Source of the DNA: Vigna angularis
Lineage: Eukaryota > Streptophyta > Magnoliopsida > Fabales > Fabaceae
Direction of reading: 5' to 3'
Length of the DNA stretch: 64,000 nucleotides
Assembly: GCF_016808095.1 (NCBI RefSeq)
Contig: NC_068979.1
Coordinates: forward strand, 27,795,960-27,859,959
The notes beneath the pieces are model-generated. The model did no database searches and was not told the origin of the DNA. It saw only the letters and a list, made by a program, of their open reading frames with translations. Positions 23,388 to 36,185 of this stretch are shown in pieces. How positions within the stretch are numbered: the first letter of the stretch is position 1; every line of letters starts with the position of its first letter. The position numbers and the translations under genes are program-made.

Positions 23388-26300
23388 ATGGAGCAAACGC
23401 GACGCTGGCACGACGTGTTCTGGTTAGGAACATTTGTTATCCATTTGGTTGGTTTGGGTTTGGTTCTTGGGGTTTTAGGCCTAAACAGGTTCAAGCAAAA
23501 GAACAGGCTTGACATTGATAAATACACCTACCGGTTCATGGAAAATGAAGCTGGTTTGACGGAGGATTACTGGCCGCTTTATGGGGTGGCAGGAGGCATT
23601 GGAACCGCCCTCGGATGGAGTTGGTTGTTGCTGTTAGGGTCACGCGCTACCCAGATGATGAAAGTGTCTGTGCACATCCTCACCACTTACCTTGCAGTGA
23701 TCAGTGTTTTGTGTTTCTGGGCTGAGCAGTTTTTCTGGGGCGTTGCCTTTGCTATTGGGGCAACCTTGCAGTTCTTATATGTGATTTCTGTCATTGACAG
23801 GTATGGTATTGATGAAAGAGGTCTTTGGACATGTATTCTGTTTGAATTGATATTTATTTAATGGTATTAAATTGGGATCACTGTTGCTGTTTTTCCTCAA
23901 TCTTTGCTACTGTGGAAAATTGTGAGTCAAAAACCTTAACATTGTGGTTGCAATTGTTACTGCCTTTTCTTTAAAACCTTCATGTTTTTCTCTTCTCCAG
24001 ACTACCATTTACAATGTTGGTTCTGCAAAAGGCTGTCAAGATGGTATGGAATCTTCCTGAAGTTATGAGAGTGGCATATGCATTTATGCTTGTTGTGCTT
24101 TTATGGATGGCTTTATGGTCATTTGGAGCTGCTGGTGTTGTGGCTTCAAGCATAGGTGATGGTGGACGCTGGTGGCTTCTTGTGGTGAGCTGGCAAGTTT
24201 TGTTCACACTTGTAAGACTGGTTATTTTGTTGTAGCAGATTGTATAATCTGATTAAACTGATATTACTGTGATAATTCATGAATGCAGGTCCTCTCTGTA
24301 AGCTTGTTTTGGACAGGAGCTGTGCTGTGCAATACGGTGCATGTCATAGTGTCTGGGACTGTGGTTCGTGTTACTATCCATGGTGGTAGAGAGGCTGAGT
24401 CAAATCCTGCTAACTCCTTAATGAAATCTTTACAGTATGCTTTAACAACATCTTTTGGCAGCATTTGTTATGGATCATTATTCACAGCTGCAATTAGGAC
24501 ACTGCGATGGGAGGTATTAGCTACCACTCTGTGTTCTGTGAATTATCTTAAATTCATCTCCTTTGTGTTTATGGAGGCTATTTAATCCTTTTTCATTCAT
24601 CAAAATTGTGATGCCTTCCAGGTAAGAGGAATCCGGTCAAAGATTGGCAACAATGAGTGTTTGCTTTGCTGTGTTGATTTCCTCTTCCATCTTGTGGAGA
24701 CTCTTGTCCGATTCTTTAACAAGTATGCATATGTTCAGGTTGACTTCTGTGTCTATATCAGCAATCATTCACCATGTATGATGTATTTTGTGTCATCTGT
24801 GAGAACTGAGATTCTAAGAGAGAGATATTACTGATTTTCAATTACTTTAACTACATTGAGGCTAGAAGTGAAAATACAAGGACAGTAGTTTACTTAAGGC
24901 AGTTAGAAGATCTTTCAAAGAGACCTATAAAAATAGTTTATAGTTTTGGCATATTATGGTAAGCTTATTGATATTACTTATCAAAATAGACTCATTCTAG
25001 CTTAATTCCACAAGTTTGATGGGTATATTTTTGACATGGGTTATGTTTTAGGTAAATTGTTTAATGAAGACTTACAGAGAAGATTGTCAAATAAATGTAT
25101 TATTTTGTTTTTCACAAGTTCAAATCTACTTATGCATCTCAACTTGTGAAGTTAAATGTATAAGTTGATTTTAACTTTTCTGAGGAACTCAAATGATTTT
25201 ACTTTCTTATTTTCCTCCTTTAAATGCTTATAGAGAAGTTTATCTAAACAAACTTATCAAGTGTATGAGTTTTATTAACTAAGCTATTTTTCCAGAGACC
25301 CCAAATGTCTTGATCTTGAAATCTTAACTAAGCCAACTTATGTTTGAGGTTTTGGTGATTATTGTTAGCTGCATGTTTGTTTGAAAACTTAGGCTACCAT
25401 GGCTTATGGTTATGTACCCTGCAGATTGCAGTTTATGGTAAAAGCTTTAACCGATCTGCTAGAGATGCATGGGAGTTATTCCAGTCAACTGGAGTTGAAG
25501 CAATTGTGGCGTATGATTGTTCAGGTGCTGTGTTGCTAATGGGGACCATTTTTGGGGGCTTGATAACTGGAACTTGCTCTGGTGTCTGGGCCTGGATGAA
25601 ATGGAATGATAGGGCTTTTATGATTGGGTTGACATCTATGCTCATGGGAATGGTATTGGTAAGTTTGTTTAAATTTTTGGGCTTGGATACATGCTATTAT
25701 AGAAAATTCTGTCATCAAAAGCTTGCCTGGTGGAGCTAGGCTCTGCCAGGAGCACCAAATATTTGTTTTAGCAAACAAGTTGTAATCTTTGCAAGCATTT
25801 TGCAAAGATTAAACTACAGAGATTCAAATCCTTCTTCCTTTAGTTTCTTCAATCTTGTTTAGCTATTACATTTAAGAGCTATAATTCAATGCAATCTATA
25901 TACATCTACATAAATGGTAAAACTTAGTGTAATGCATGTCTTGCTCATCATCATTTATGATTATATGTTTGCTTGTTTTTTTGTTTTGGATTTTGCTAAA
26001 ACATTGTGCTAGCTGTATGCATTCATTGTAAAACTCTGCATTAGCTCAGCAGAAATTTCTTGTTTTGAGAAAACCTGTTGTGAATTCTGATTTTTGCATT
26101 GCAATGAGTGGAATGTTAGGGTGATGAAAACTGTTCACGATCTAAGGTGGCATTAGAGTTTATCAAAATTGATCTTAGTGAGGTTTGTTGGGTCTATTTC
26201 AGTACCAGCTGGATTCCTCCACTTTTACACTTGAAATGTTCAACTTCAATACGAGAGTCATTTTTGTGAGATTGAGTTATACATTTAAAATTTACTTTCT

Positions 26301-26914
26301 AGAGTGGCATAAGAGCTTATCAAAGTTGATCTTAGCTTGGTTTGTTGGGTCTATTATATTATCAGCTATCTATTTATCAAAGTTAAACGAGGTTTGTTGA
26401 GTCTATTGTAGTACAGCTGTTGGATTGCACTATTTTTACACTTGAAATGTCAAATCTGGGGTGAAAATTCCATATGTTGAAGTTGATTTTTTGTGAACCA
26501 ATTAAACATTGGTGAATAATAACGGCATGGTTGTAAGAATTATTAGATTGGAAAGATATATTAATGGTGGAAAGATTTGTGCACTATTATCAAATCATGA
26601 ATTGACATATAATTGAAAATTTTGTACTTTTGACATATACTTATTTGTTTGTCTATACCATGATGCGTGCATATTGCATGAAACACATGTATTTTCAGGT
26701 TGGAATAGCTATGGTTGTGGTGGAAAGTGCTGTTACATCCATATACATATGCTATGCAGAAGATCCTTTATTGATTCAGAGATGGGACACTGAATTTTTC
26801 AACCACATGTCTGAGACACTGCACCAACGACTTCAGCATAGAAGTTCACGTGCGAGGGAAGTTTTAACCCATAATCAGCTTGATTCACGTATTGGAGAAC
26901 TCTCTTCTATTTGA
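23388..26914 (+). CDS. Choline transporter-like (CTL/SLC44, PNS1-like) membrane protein
   Basis: Multi-pass membrane protein of the choline transporter-like family; plant members act in choline/lipid traffic (family knowledge; substrate not proven). Six exons: 23388-23800, 24001-24184, 24289-24513, 24622-24738, 25425-25658 and 26699-26914, giving 462 residues. The N-terminal MEQTRRWHDVFW leads into a first helix. Family landmarks are FWTGAVLCNTVHVIVSG, the NSLMKSLQYALTTSFGSICYGSL block, the Cys-rich NNECLLCCVDFL, a VETLVRFFNKYAYVQIAVYGK stretch across exons 4/5, and RSARDAWELF. The C-terminal tail is charged and cytosolic-looking. Exon 2 has two in-frame donors (24185 GTGAGC, 24212 GTAAGA); the first gives a normal-length helix. 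An upstream in-frame ATG at 23346 would add 14 residues. The intron at 25659-26698 holds repeat debris. Confidence 0.88.
26145..26460 (+). repeat. TRIM-related repeat debris in the last CTL intron
   Basis: The word GGCATTAGAGTTTATCAAA/GGCATAAGAGCTTATCAAAG followed by TTGATCTTAG...GGTTTGTTGGGTCTATT appears at about 26151 and 26304, with a partial third copy near 26375. TTTTACACTTGAAATGT occurs at about 26222 and 26434. TGAGTTATACATTTAAAATTTACTTTCTA before the second copy resembles a TRIM LTR end plus primer site. This is a rearranged relic. Confidence 0.5.
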
Positions 26915-27954
26915 GGAATCTCTTGATGGTACACTACAATGTCAAATCCTTTAGTTTTAGGCTTTTTGTTTCATTTTGTGGCTATATGGTAACAGGGTAA
27001 CTTCACATTACAAGTTTCAAATGGGCATTTTGTACTTCTAAGATAGCGAAAGAAAAAAACTGTTCTTGGTTATTGGCATAAATGAATATTTAATGTGCTC
27101 TACAAAATGTACAGTTACTTGCCAAAGGCATGTTTTAAAATTTCCACATGATTACATTTTAAACAGTGAATCTTCAATCTCTTAAGATGCAAAAACAATA
27201 TTTTTGAATTTTGATTTTGTTCTAATGTGGTTTCTATTGCCTTGATTTTGTTGCGGGACGGACTCCATTATCTAATCCGTTTTCAAATGGTGGGTTAGCT
27301 TGATCCGACCCGTATATGGCAGGACTGAAGCGGGTCAAACTGTTAAGTTTTGTAACTTCTAATGAAAACCATATCGATTGTGGTTATATTGATTAAAAAA
27401 CTGGTTCAACAATAAAAATTTAATGATAAACATTTTTAACTCTTCATATAGAAGAATCAGTATTTCAAGATTCATGATCATCTTTGATATCAAGAAGCAT
27501 ATTGTTTCTTCATGAAAGCTATGGCCGCATGATTCTCTCCACGTGTGTTGGTAATGTGGAAATGTCAGCAAGATCTGTTGCAAACTTTATCTAATTTATA
27601 ATTGAATTAAATATAATTATCGTTGTATTTCATTTTTAAACAAAATTATATATTTATTCTATTTTTAAATTTTATAAAATTAATATAAAATGTCATCTCA
27701 GCAAAATATGATTCTCCTTATAAATGGAGTTTACAATAATCTATAATATAATCTTCTATATTTTGAGAAAAATGTTTTACATGAATTTCGTAACCAAGTT
27801 ATACATTCACCTATAATACGACCTCCATATGTAATTTGTTAAAAAAAATTATGATTTTCATAAAAATGTAAGAATAAAGTAGATATATAATTTAATTAAT
27901 AGATAAAACAAATTTTAAAATAATTTTAAAACAAAAATTATATTTAATCTTTTA
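26915..27954. other. 3' flank of the CTL gene
   Basis: AT-rich, no gene seen. A less AT-rich patch at 27250-27340 gave nothing recognisable. Confidence 0.5.
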
Positions 27955-28250
27955 TTATTTTTAAAATTACAAAACCATATAAAAAACATGATTGCATTGC
28001 ATTTATTGTATTAGAGAGAATTTGTATAGAGAAGGCGTTGGAAACAGTAACTTACATGTTCATGAGCCATTTTTATACTTCTTTCTTGAGGATTAGGTTT
28101 TATTATTTTTACAATTACAAAATCATATAAAAAAAATGATTGCATTGCAATTATTATATTAAAGAGAATTTGTATATAGAAAAGGCCTTGGCAACAATAA
28201 ATTATATCTTCATAGTCATTTTTTATACTTGTTTCTTAAGGATTAATATG
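27955..28250. repeat. Direct duplication, ~148-bp period
   Basis: GATTGCATTGCA..., AGAGAATTTGTATA and GAAGGCGTTGG / GAAAAGGCCTTGG recur starting at 27990 and 28138, 148 bases apart, with scattered substitutions. Confidence 0.8.
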
Positions 28251-28585
28251 ATGTTTGCACAGTATTCTTACATGAATCCAATCTAGTCAATGCGAGTTTG
28301 TTTGCAGTGGACTAACAAATTTAGTGTTTTTTTAATTTGATTTAAAAATGTTTGAATGTTCTATGCATTCACTCTCAAGACAAATTTAGCAATCAATTCA
28401 CTTAATTTGTTCCTTAAGGATTAAGATCTGATGCTTGTACATTGTCTGTAAATGAATCCAATCTACTCAACACAGGTTCGTTTGCAATGGATTATTAAGT
28501 ACTTTTGAATTTGATTTAAAAGTGTTTGACTGTTCTATCCATTCATTGTCAGGACAAATTTCACAATCAATTCACTTATATTGTG
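28220..28585. repeat. Direct duplication, ~180-bp period
   Basis: TTAAGGATTAA..., GAATCCAATCTAGTCAA and ...GACAAATTT..CAATCAATTCACTTA recur, with the GAATCC word at 28274 and 28454, 180 bases apart. It follows directly on the 148-bp duplication. Confidence 0.8.
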
Positions 28586-29799
28586 GTTAAAAGCCAACCA
28601 CAAAAATTCTTAAGTCACTATAGTCATGTGCTATATTAACTATAATCAACAAATCAAACATTTCATTTCAGAGATAATCCTTTTGCTACTTTTGTTTTTA
28701 AGGATGAGCTTATGGAAGAGTCAAAATAAAGCAAAATGGAAAATGGTAGATGAAGAAAAGGATGGTCGTGAAGATAAAGGAAATCAAAGAAAGTAATGAT
28801 TAAAATTGCTACAATCAATGATTTTGTCATTTCTTCTTATTTATAAGTTTTCAATATGTTTGAAATTATATCCATAATTTTCATCTTTTTATTATATTTG
28901 ATCTAATTATTTATAAAAGAAAAATATATGTAACCTCCCTCTCTAACTAGCTTTAGTCTCAATTTTGATTATTTTTCTCTTTACACTTTTTTATGTTTCG
29001 ATCAAGCTGACTCATTTTCCCTCTTTTTGTTTATCAATGAGCTTGTCACATTCTTTGATTCAATTTTCTCTCGACATTCTTAACGGATGTCCGAAAAGAG
29101 AATACTAATTCATGTTTCTCTCAAAGAAGTATTATCTTGATACTCGATTGGGCTCTTTAGCTTTAGGACTTCTCATCTTATTTGTCTTGCGCACTTTCAA
29201 ATTGATTGTAAAAAATGTCACCAATCTCTTCAAAACTTTATGCACTGTTCACTCTCACTCTCACTTAGTATAATCATGAGACTATTACTAAAGTATTGAT
29301 ATAATACCCATTAATAGGCCCCAACTCATTCGCACTTCAGTTTGTAACTTAACACTTGTGTCTATTTATATGCCTAACTTCATACTCTTGTTTTCTTGTT
29401 CTTTTACATTCGTTGTACTTATTTTCCTTTAACCCAAATCATTCCCTTTTATCTTCTATGTTGCTCCAATAGCCTTTTCCTCTCAGAGTGCCTCTATCTT
29501 ACTACCTTCCTCGACTACCATTGTCGAACTTGATGGACACCTCTTTGTGCCTATTTTCCGCATGGTGAAAGAGTCCAAGAAGGTCCAAAGGCCCAAGTAT
29601 TAATCTTTTACTCTATAGGTGACATGACATATACTTTTAACGCCTCCTCAATATTATAAGTTCTATTAAGGCATTCCTTAACTTCCCTCACTCAGGCACC
29701 ACCATGCTCATTAATCAACATGACATAATACACATGGATTTATGGTTCAGGTCCTTCTTCCCTTAAACCTAATTACTTAAGATGGTTAGCGAGGGTTAA
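28586..29799. other. Spacer with possible 5' part of the mobile-domain relic
   Basis: No intact frame. 29400-29620 is less AT-rich and may be the leading part of the degenerate gene that follows, but no motif is clear. Confidence 0.4.
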
Positions 29800-30260
29800 C
29801 ACCTCTTACAAGACTCATTGAGAAATAATTGGCATCGCCAATTTGATTGAACTATCCAAACACAATATTTCCTACCTTAACTTTTACATGTTCAGTGTGG
29901 TCATTCACCTTTGGGACAAAAATCTCAATGCTCTCAAGCTACCCTGAGGGCCCTATGCTCCCACCTTATTTGACATCGTTGTCATCCTAGGTTTGTCGCT
30001 CCTACCACATTGTTGCTTTTCCTCATGATACCACCCTCCAATCCCAAACTCAATGGAACAAGAAAGCTTATGGGCATTTCTTAGCTGCACATTTCATTAG
30101 TGACCTTACGACTCCTATCATCCTTGAAAAACACTTAGGGTTTCTTATGAAATGGTTATGCACCTAAGTCTTTTGTCCTCTCTCGATTCAAATTTCTCCT
30201 TATTTCTCTAAGTTTAATTGCTCGAGTGGTTCTCACTTTCAAGGTCACATGTCTACTTGA
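29800..30260 (+). pseudogene. Decayed plant mobile domain (PMD/MAIN-like) gene
   Basis: Reading from about 29830 gives GIANLIELSK, then about 20 residues later HLWDKNLNALKLP, an in-frame stop, and GPYAPTLFDIVVILGLS. This is the order of the plant mobile domain (PF10536): G..NLI.LS, W...L.ALKLP.G...PTL.DV..I.GL. Further on, in another frame, GFLMKWLCT...FCP resembles the domain's FL.YWL...F motif. Several stops and frame changes kill it. Such domains occur in retroelements, MULEs and host genes; which source applies here is not clear. Confidence 0.5.
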
Positions 30261-31813
30261 TCCCCATCTTTTAAAAATATCAACTTCATCACACTTAGTT
30301 TAATGTGTATCATTTAAGTCCATTCCATTAATTTTTCATTCACAACATTAATTGTGTGGTGATGTGGTGACTCATGCTGTTACAGAGCAATTAAAACTAA
30401 ATAAAAATAAGGAAAATGGCATAGAACAATTAAACCTAAATAAAAAGAAGGAAAATGATAATACAGTAACATCAAATTTGAATCATTTATTTTACATTTG
30501 TTTTTCTCTTCCATTCACATTTAATCAATTCCTCGCAGTATCTCATTCTCTTTCTATTTTTTCCACAAAAACTTTAAGTTCAAAATTTTCAAGATTGTTT
30601 ATCAAGACAATCAAATCTTTCCCTCGTTGTATCGAAAGAGAAAGTAATGGAAACTCAAAAAACAAGTTTGAGAGAAATCAAGTATATAAAAATAAATTAA
30701 CAAGAATAAAAAATATTTCAAAAAGGAAATCTTTGATATAGTATTTTTTTGAAGTGAGACTCCTGTAGCCATTGATGAGACGAAAAGGCATGGAAATGAA
30801 ACGAAAGAATTGGAATGCGTAATGAGAATAGAGACAAAGAAAGAAAGTAAAAGAGAGAGAGAAGGAATGTGTCATAATGCATTCCAATTTGGCCTCACCT
30901 ACTCTACGTTCTACGCAGGCTTAGCTACCGACCCTCTGTTGTCTTCTGCTCTGTTTTCCTCTGTTTTTTCTCTGTTCCTGACACACTGCAACTATCTCCA
31001 ACACTCTGTTTTTCTTCAAAGAAAGAGCCCCGAAATACACACTTCTCCCATTTATCCCACGAAAGAGGTTCCTTTCAAGCAAAACTTTTCGTGTCTTTTC
31101 ACCAACTTCATGCATGTTACCCTCTTTTGTATCCTCTCCCACTAATTTGACTCAATGGTCACAAGGAATTAACCAGACAAATCAGTCATGTGCACAAGTT
31201 TTAATGAAACAGTCACTTGTTTTTTTCTTTACCATAATAATAAATTATCCTCGTTTGAATATAGGTCTGCCCTTTGTTTCGGTTTGATCGGTTTCGAATC
31301 CAATATCACAAATTGATTACCATATCAATTTTGATATTTCAAAACTTATATATGATTATTTAATTTATTGGATTAGTTGACTTATGAGTTAATTCGGGTG
31401 AGTCATTATTAAGAAGAGGTATTGATATTAACACAATTTTTTTGTCATATTTTTCTTTTTTATTTTGAATAAATAAAATACATATAATAATTTTTTTGTG
31501 ATGCTATGGTTAGTTTGGGTGGATGCTATGGTGATGGTGATGGTAATGGGGAAAAAGGTGATATGGTACAGAAAACCTTAGCCACTGCTTCGTGTGATTT
31601 CTTTTCCCCTGTTTCGTTTTCTTTTTGCGACACCTTGTAACAGAGCATTCAATGGTCGTTTTGCTGAGAAAGTAACGGGGGAGAGAATGGTGACAATGGA
31701 GGGGAAGATGACGGTTATAAGAGGGTGTGGCATTAGGTTAAAGGGGGAGAGGAAAACCGTTGAGAGACGCGAAGCGAATCGCAACCCTGTTGGGGTTTAG
31801 GGTTCGATTTGGA
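30261..31813. other. Intergenic spacer, no gene seen
   Basis: The longest frames (30352-30741, 30810-31145) are low-complexity or unrecognised. 31580-31800 is GC-richer and may belong to the promoter region of the unit that follows. Confidence 0.45.
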
Positions 31814-31825
31814 GTTTATAAATAG
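31814..31825 (+). promoter_or_regulatory. TATA box ahead of an ORF-free unit
   Basis: AGTTTATAAATAGG is a near-consensus plant TATA box, sitting after a GC-richer stretch and before a G/A-rich leader (31840-31920). No protein-coding start with a sustained frame follows. Confidence 0.45.
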
Positions 31826-31849
31826 GAGTTGGGTAGGAGGATAAAAACA

Positions 31850-34200
31850 CTGAGAGTGAGTGGGCGTGAGGCAAAGGGTGAATTGGAGATGGAGTGCGAA
31901 ACGAAATAGGTATGGGGAGCTAATCTCTTATTTGTTGTGTATGAATATTAGTTGTTTGCCATAGCTTGTTATTTGAGAATAGAACTAATAATGTTTGAAT
32001 GCTTTAGTTGAAGTAATTTTGATATATTGCTCAATTGCTGCGAGTCTGGAAATGGTATATATCTATTCGGTGCTTTGAGTTTGATTGCATTGAGATTGAA
32101 ATGTGTTGCTAAAGAATTTGATATTCAGTGGTGTGCTCTGTTACAATGAAACTGAATTGTTAAGCAGGGAATTTCTGATTTCACGTATAAGACATTTTTG
32201 TGATTATTTCCTGTCTGACAGCTTATGTAATTATGGATTAATATATTTGAACTGGATGTTAGCTTTGAACAGTTTTGCTTGGCCACTGAGTTACTCTATT
32301 TTTCGTGATATATGTACTATAAATTGAATATTTGTGTTTTGATTATAGGTTCTGTTGGGCAGTAATAAAAAGGAATGCTATGGGTATTAGAATGTGATAT
32401 AGATAGTTAAATTGTGTATCTGTGAATTGGCTGCATGGGATATGAAACATATGTCGGTTAGATAACCTATTTAAGTGTAGAATTAATACATTTTCGAAAT
32501 CAAGCTAAGTTTAGGGTAACAATGAAATGGGTATAATGTTGTGAGTATTATTATATGAAGGCTGACACTGCATAATATGCTTTGAATTGGTTAGGGAATT
32601 TGTTGTGATTAGGAACATTTTTGGCCTGTTGTAAGATTAGACATTGTGTTGCTAAGATATGAGTAGAAACTAGTATGTACGTTGTCTAAAGTCTGAATTA
32701 GTTTAGTTGATATGGATTTTGAACGAAAATAAATACTCAACTTGCATATCAGAATTCTATGACTCAGTTTGAAATATAGTGATGCAATGTATGACATATA
32801 TGAAGTAACATAGTGATTGGTAAGTGACTATAAAATCTGATACACCCTTATTTGTGGACTAGTTTAGGTGGCTGAAATATCTTTATATAAACTGGGTTTG
32901 AGTTGTAATTGAAAGTTATACCTACGAGAGTTGTGATTACAGATTTTGCTAATTGCCACTCTATTTTGGGTTGCATCCTAAAACTGATTAAGGTTTTACT
33001 AGATGAAAAATGGTTGTTATGCAGTTACAAATGATTAAGTATGTGTTTTAGATGAATTAAAACCGTTTGAACGATAAATATGTTCAATTTTGCTTATATG
33101 CATATTGTTAGGAACTGCTACATTAAATATGACTTTTTTTGTTATATTTTCTTATATGAGTAATGGTAGCTAGATTGACTGTAAAAGTAAGATGCTTAGA
33201 GGTTTAATATTGATTATGGGTGGTTAAGACATGTGGATGTAGTGAATTCTATTTTTGATCTGTTCAAGTACATTTGGCTTTGGGTTAGGTTATTAAAGGC
33301 TGTTTGAATGTTGGTTGCTGATATATGAATAAACCTGACTTAGGTAATGGACTTAAACTTGAATTAGACGCTGATTTACACTGCAAAAGGGCTATTGAAA
33401 CACTGTTTGTGGCTGTGTAAAGTGATTGGGTGTATTGTGTTAACTTTTGGCAATTATACTGCACTTATCTTTGATTCTAGGTGCTGGTTGGCTGGAAATT
33501 TACTTGAAATTATATCAGTATGTGTACTAATACCAATTACAGAGTTATATGGTGTATTATGTGCTTAAAAATGCAGTTTTGTGTGATGAATCATGGCTGT
33601 GTGGATGCATACCTGTCTGAAGACCTTGTTTGATATTGATTTAACCATTATAATTGTTAATAATGTTATGTGAATGCTCATGAATCTGTTGGATGTGTTC
33701 TTGATGATATATGGTGATGTTAGACGTTGTTCTATTTGTTTTGGCTGAGTGGTTGAGCTTAGTAACATCATGGTACTCGGTTAGAGTAATTTGAACTGAA
33801 TAGGAAATAGATAGTTGTATGTGAGAGCAAATTGTGAGTTATGAGATACTCAGAGGGGTATTCTTTATGTGTTCAAGAATAGGGAGTGGCCTAAGATAGT
33901 TAGCTGTGATACTTTTTAAGGTTAGGGTCTCTCTTCTGCATGTGAGATGCGAAGGAGCACTCTTAAGTCTGTGTGACTCTGACTTGTTGAAGAGGGGTAT
34001 TGGTTCTGTGTGATATTAGTTTGTGTGACATTATTCTATGAATTTATATTGTTTATGTTTGATTTCTTAGCTCAGTCATATTTGTTTGTGATTGTGCAAT
34101 GATTGAATAACATTTGTATTATACAGGAGCATAAGTGAATGTAGATGCTTTTGGAGCTGAGTAGATGATGAGAGAGGAGACTAGTGACGAGAGTTTTTTA
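31850..34200 (+). other. Strand-skewed ORF-free stretch, candidate long non-coding transcript or long LTR
   Basis: For about 2.3 kb the plus strand is T/G-rich with few C, TTG/TGTG words are common, and no reading frame exceeds about 75 codons. A TATA box precedes it. Such skew is typical of plant introns and long non-coding transcripts, and also of some retrotransposon LTRs. The stretch ends in AGGAGCATAAGTGAATG...GAGAGTTTTTTAAAA. Neither a partner LTR nor a protein match is seen, so the class is open. Confidence 0.35.
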
Positions 34201-35587
34201 AAAAAGTTTAATTAGTTATTGTTTTCTTGAAAATGGATTAATAATTTTTTATTAGACAATTTATGTTTCGTTTGGATCATGGATATCAATAATTTCAATT
34301 TGTAATAATTTAGTTTCTTTTGAAATTTTTATTTTGTATACGAAAATTTAGTCTTTGATGTGCTTAAGTGACTTCTAGAGTTGGGATGTTACAAGTTTCC
34401 TTTACTTGGTTCGAATTCTTCTTGCGATTAATCTTTCAACCCGAAAACTTCCAATAATCCTTTTGTTCTTCGATCATTCTCCACGTTCTTTCTTTCTCTT
34501 TCGTCTTCCTTACTCCGCCTTAAGAAGACTTGAATTGCATACTCCCTTTCTCTCTTCAAAGATTCATGTCGCCATCTTTCTCTCGAACCCCAACTGTGAA
34601 AGAGCAAATAAAAGGAAAAGAAAGGCTTGGTCCAACAAAAGGAAACAGGATAAGGCTTCTCTTCTTCTTCCTCTCGTGTCGTGTTCACTCACTCTCCTCT
34701 CTTAAACCCTAATTTCACGAATGGTAAAAAAGAAGGAAGATGTCTCTTATAGAAAAGGCGAACATCATAAAACAAATAGGGTTTCCTCTTTTTGTTTTTC
34801 GTGACTTCGAACTCATCACCCATAGAGCCACACACAACCCTAACCATTAGGTTAACTCATTTGTTTGCTTAGTTTAAGAGGTAGAGGAATATAAATCTCA
34901 AACATGTATGCATGAAACATGAGATACTCAGTGAATTAATCAAGATTGTACTTATATCGTTTGTTCTTTTTGAAATCCAATTTGTGTTCGTGAGATTCTC
35001 TTTGAACGCTTGTTAAGAATCCAATCCAGGCCTTAATTGGAATATTCTTATGAGCTTGCTTAATTTTCATAATCTCTTGTTTGCTTAGTACCAGGGGTAA
35101 AAGAATAAAATTATCAAATGTAGACACTCTTAATGTGATAGATACTCATTTAAATAATTGATGTTTGTCTAATTAATTTGGCTTTGTTGGAACTTGAAGG
35201 AACGATAATTATTTGAAAACTAATGAAGAATTAGTTGCAAATGAATTAATTTGTTCCTTATATTATTTCATTCATATCTTTTAACATTATTTCTATTGCA
35301 ACCCATTTTTACTTTATTGTTTTCTATCTTTTGCTTTTACATATAGTCTTTATAACCTAAACTATTGAAATTACATTTGAATTAGTTGGGAAACAATTTT
35401 AGTATTGAAATTACATTTGAATTAGCTGGGAAACAATTTTAGTTTGGTTGACCTTAATATACTTTTTTTCTTATTAAATTTATGTTCAACAAACTATTTA
35501 ATTCCTTGCATTAGATGATTAGTGCATTGTATTAGATGACACTTGCTATAGTAGATGATTACTATTTATTTATTTTTAAATGATAAC

Positions 35588-35631
<44 letters not shown>

Positions 35632-35965
35632 CTTATTTTAACATTATATGACAATTTTGGGTTACCATGAATTAAATTAAATTTGACTTTTAAACAATTT
35701 GTAAATGAAAATACACAGGGAAACAATAGCGGGTGAGTAGTGTTTCTTTTCGCAAATAATGTCCGATAGGTTTTTAAGATATTAATAAATAAGACATATG
35801 TTCAGACGATGACGTAGAAAACATAATAAAAGTTTTTAAAGAATGAAAACATCAAACACATTTTTTATACTGGTTCACTCAACCTAAACTACCTCTGGTT
35901 CTCCCTTAAGAAATCTTAAGGGGTTGCACTAATCTTATCAAAGATTATAACGAGTTTAACCCTCT
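34201..35965. other. Intergenic spacer with a (TA)n microsatellite
   Basis: The microsatellite covers 35591-35629 (about 19 units). A near-exact 45-base direct duplication (GAAATTACATTTGAATTAG...AATTTTAGT) lies around 35366-35443. Frames at 34406-34712 on both strands overlap each other and look fortuitous. Confidence 0.5.
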
Positions 35966-36185
35966 CCTGGTTACAAGTATTATTACCACTCTTAGTCCCT
36001 TAGTCAATCCTGACTAGTTCGAGTATTGTAAACCATTCCTAATTCACCTAGTTAATCATAACTAGTTCGAATATTATAAATCACTCCTGGTTCACGTAGT
36101 CAATCTTGACTAGTCTGAGTTTATAAATCACTCCTAGTTCACCTACTCAATCATGACTAGTCTGAGTATTATAAACCATTATGGT
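35966..36185. repeat. 48-bp minisatellite, about four copies
   Basis: CTAGTTCGAGTATTGTAAACC-type units start at 36014, 36062, 36110 and 36157, with a partial copy before them, period 48/47. Each unit holds TGACTAGT and a TAAATCACTCCTGGTTCACC-like stretch. The flanking GGTTCACTCAACCTAAACTACC (about 35872) is of the kind seen inside plant retroelement ends. Confidence 0.8.

Noticed and set aside
23195..23527. Open frame of 110 codons on the minus strand
   Set aside because: Antisense to the first CTL exon and its leader; no family resemblance.
30352..30741. Open frame of 129 codons on the plus strand
   Set aside because: Lys/Asn-rich, AT-driven composition, no domain, no promoter or splice context.
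34406..34712. Overlapping frames on both strands
   Set aside because: C/T-rich leader-like sequence open in several frames at once; no motif.
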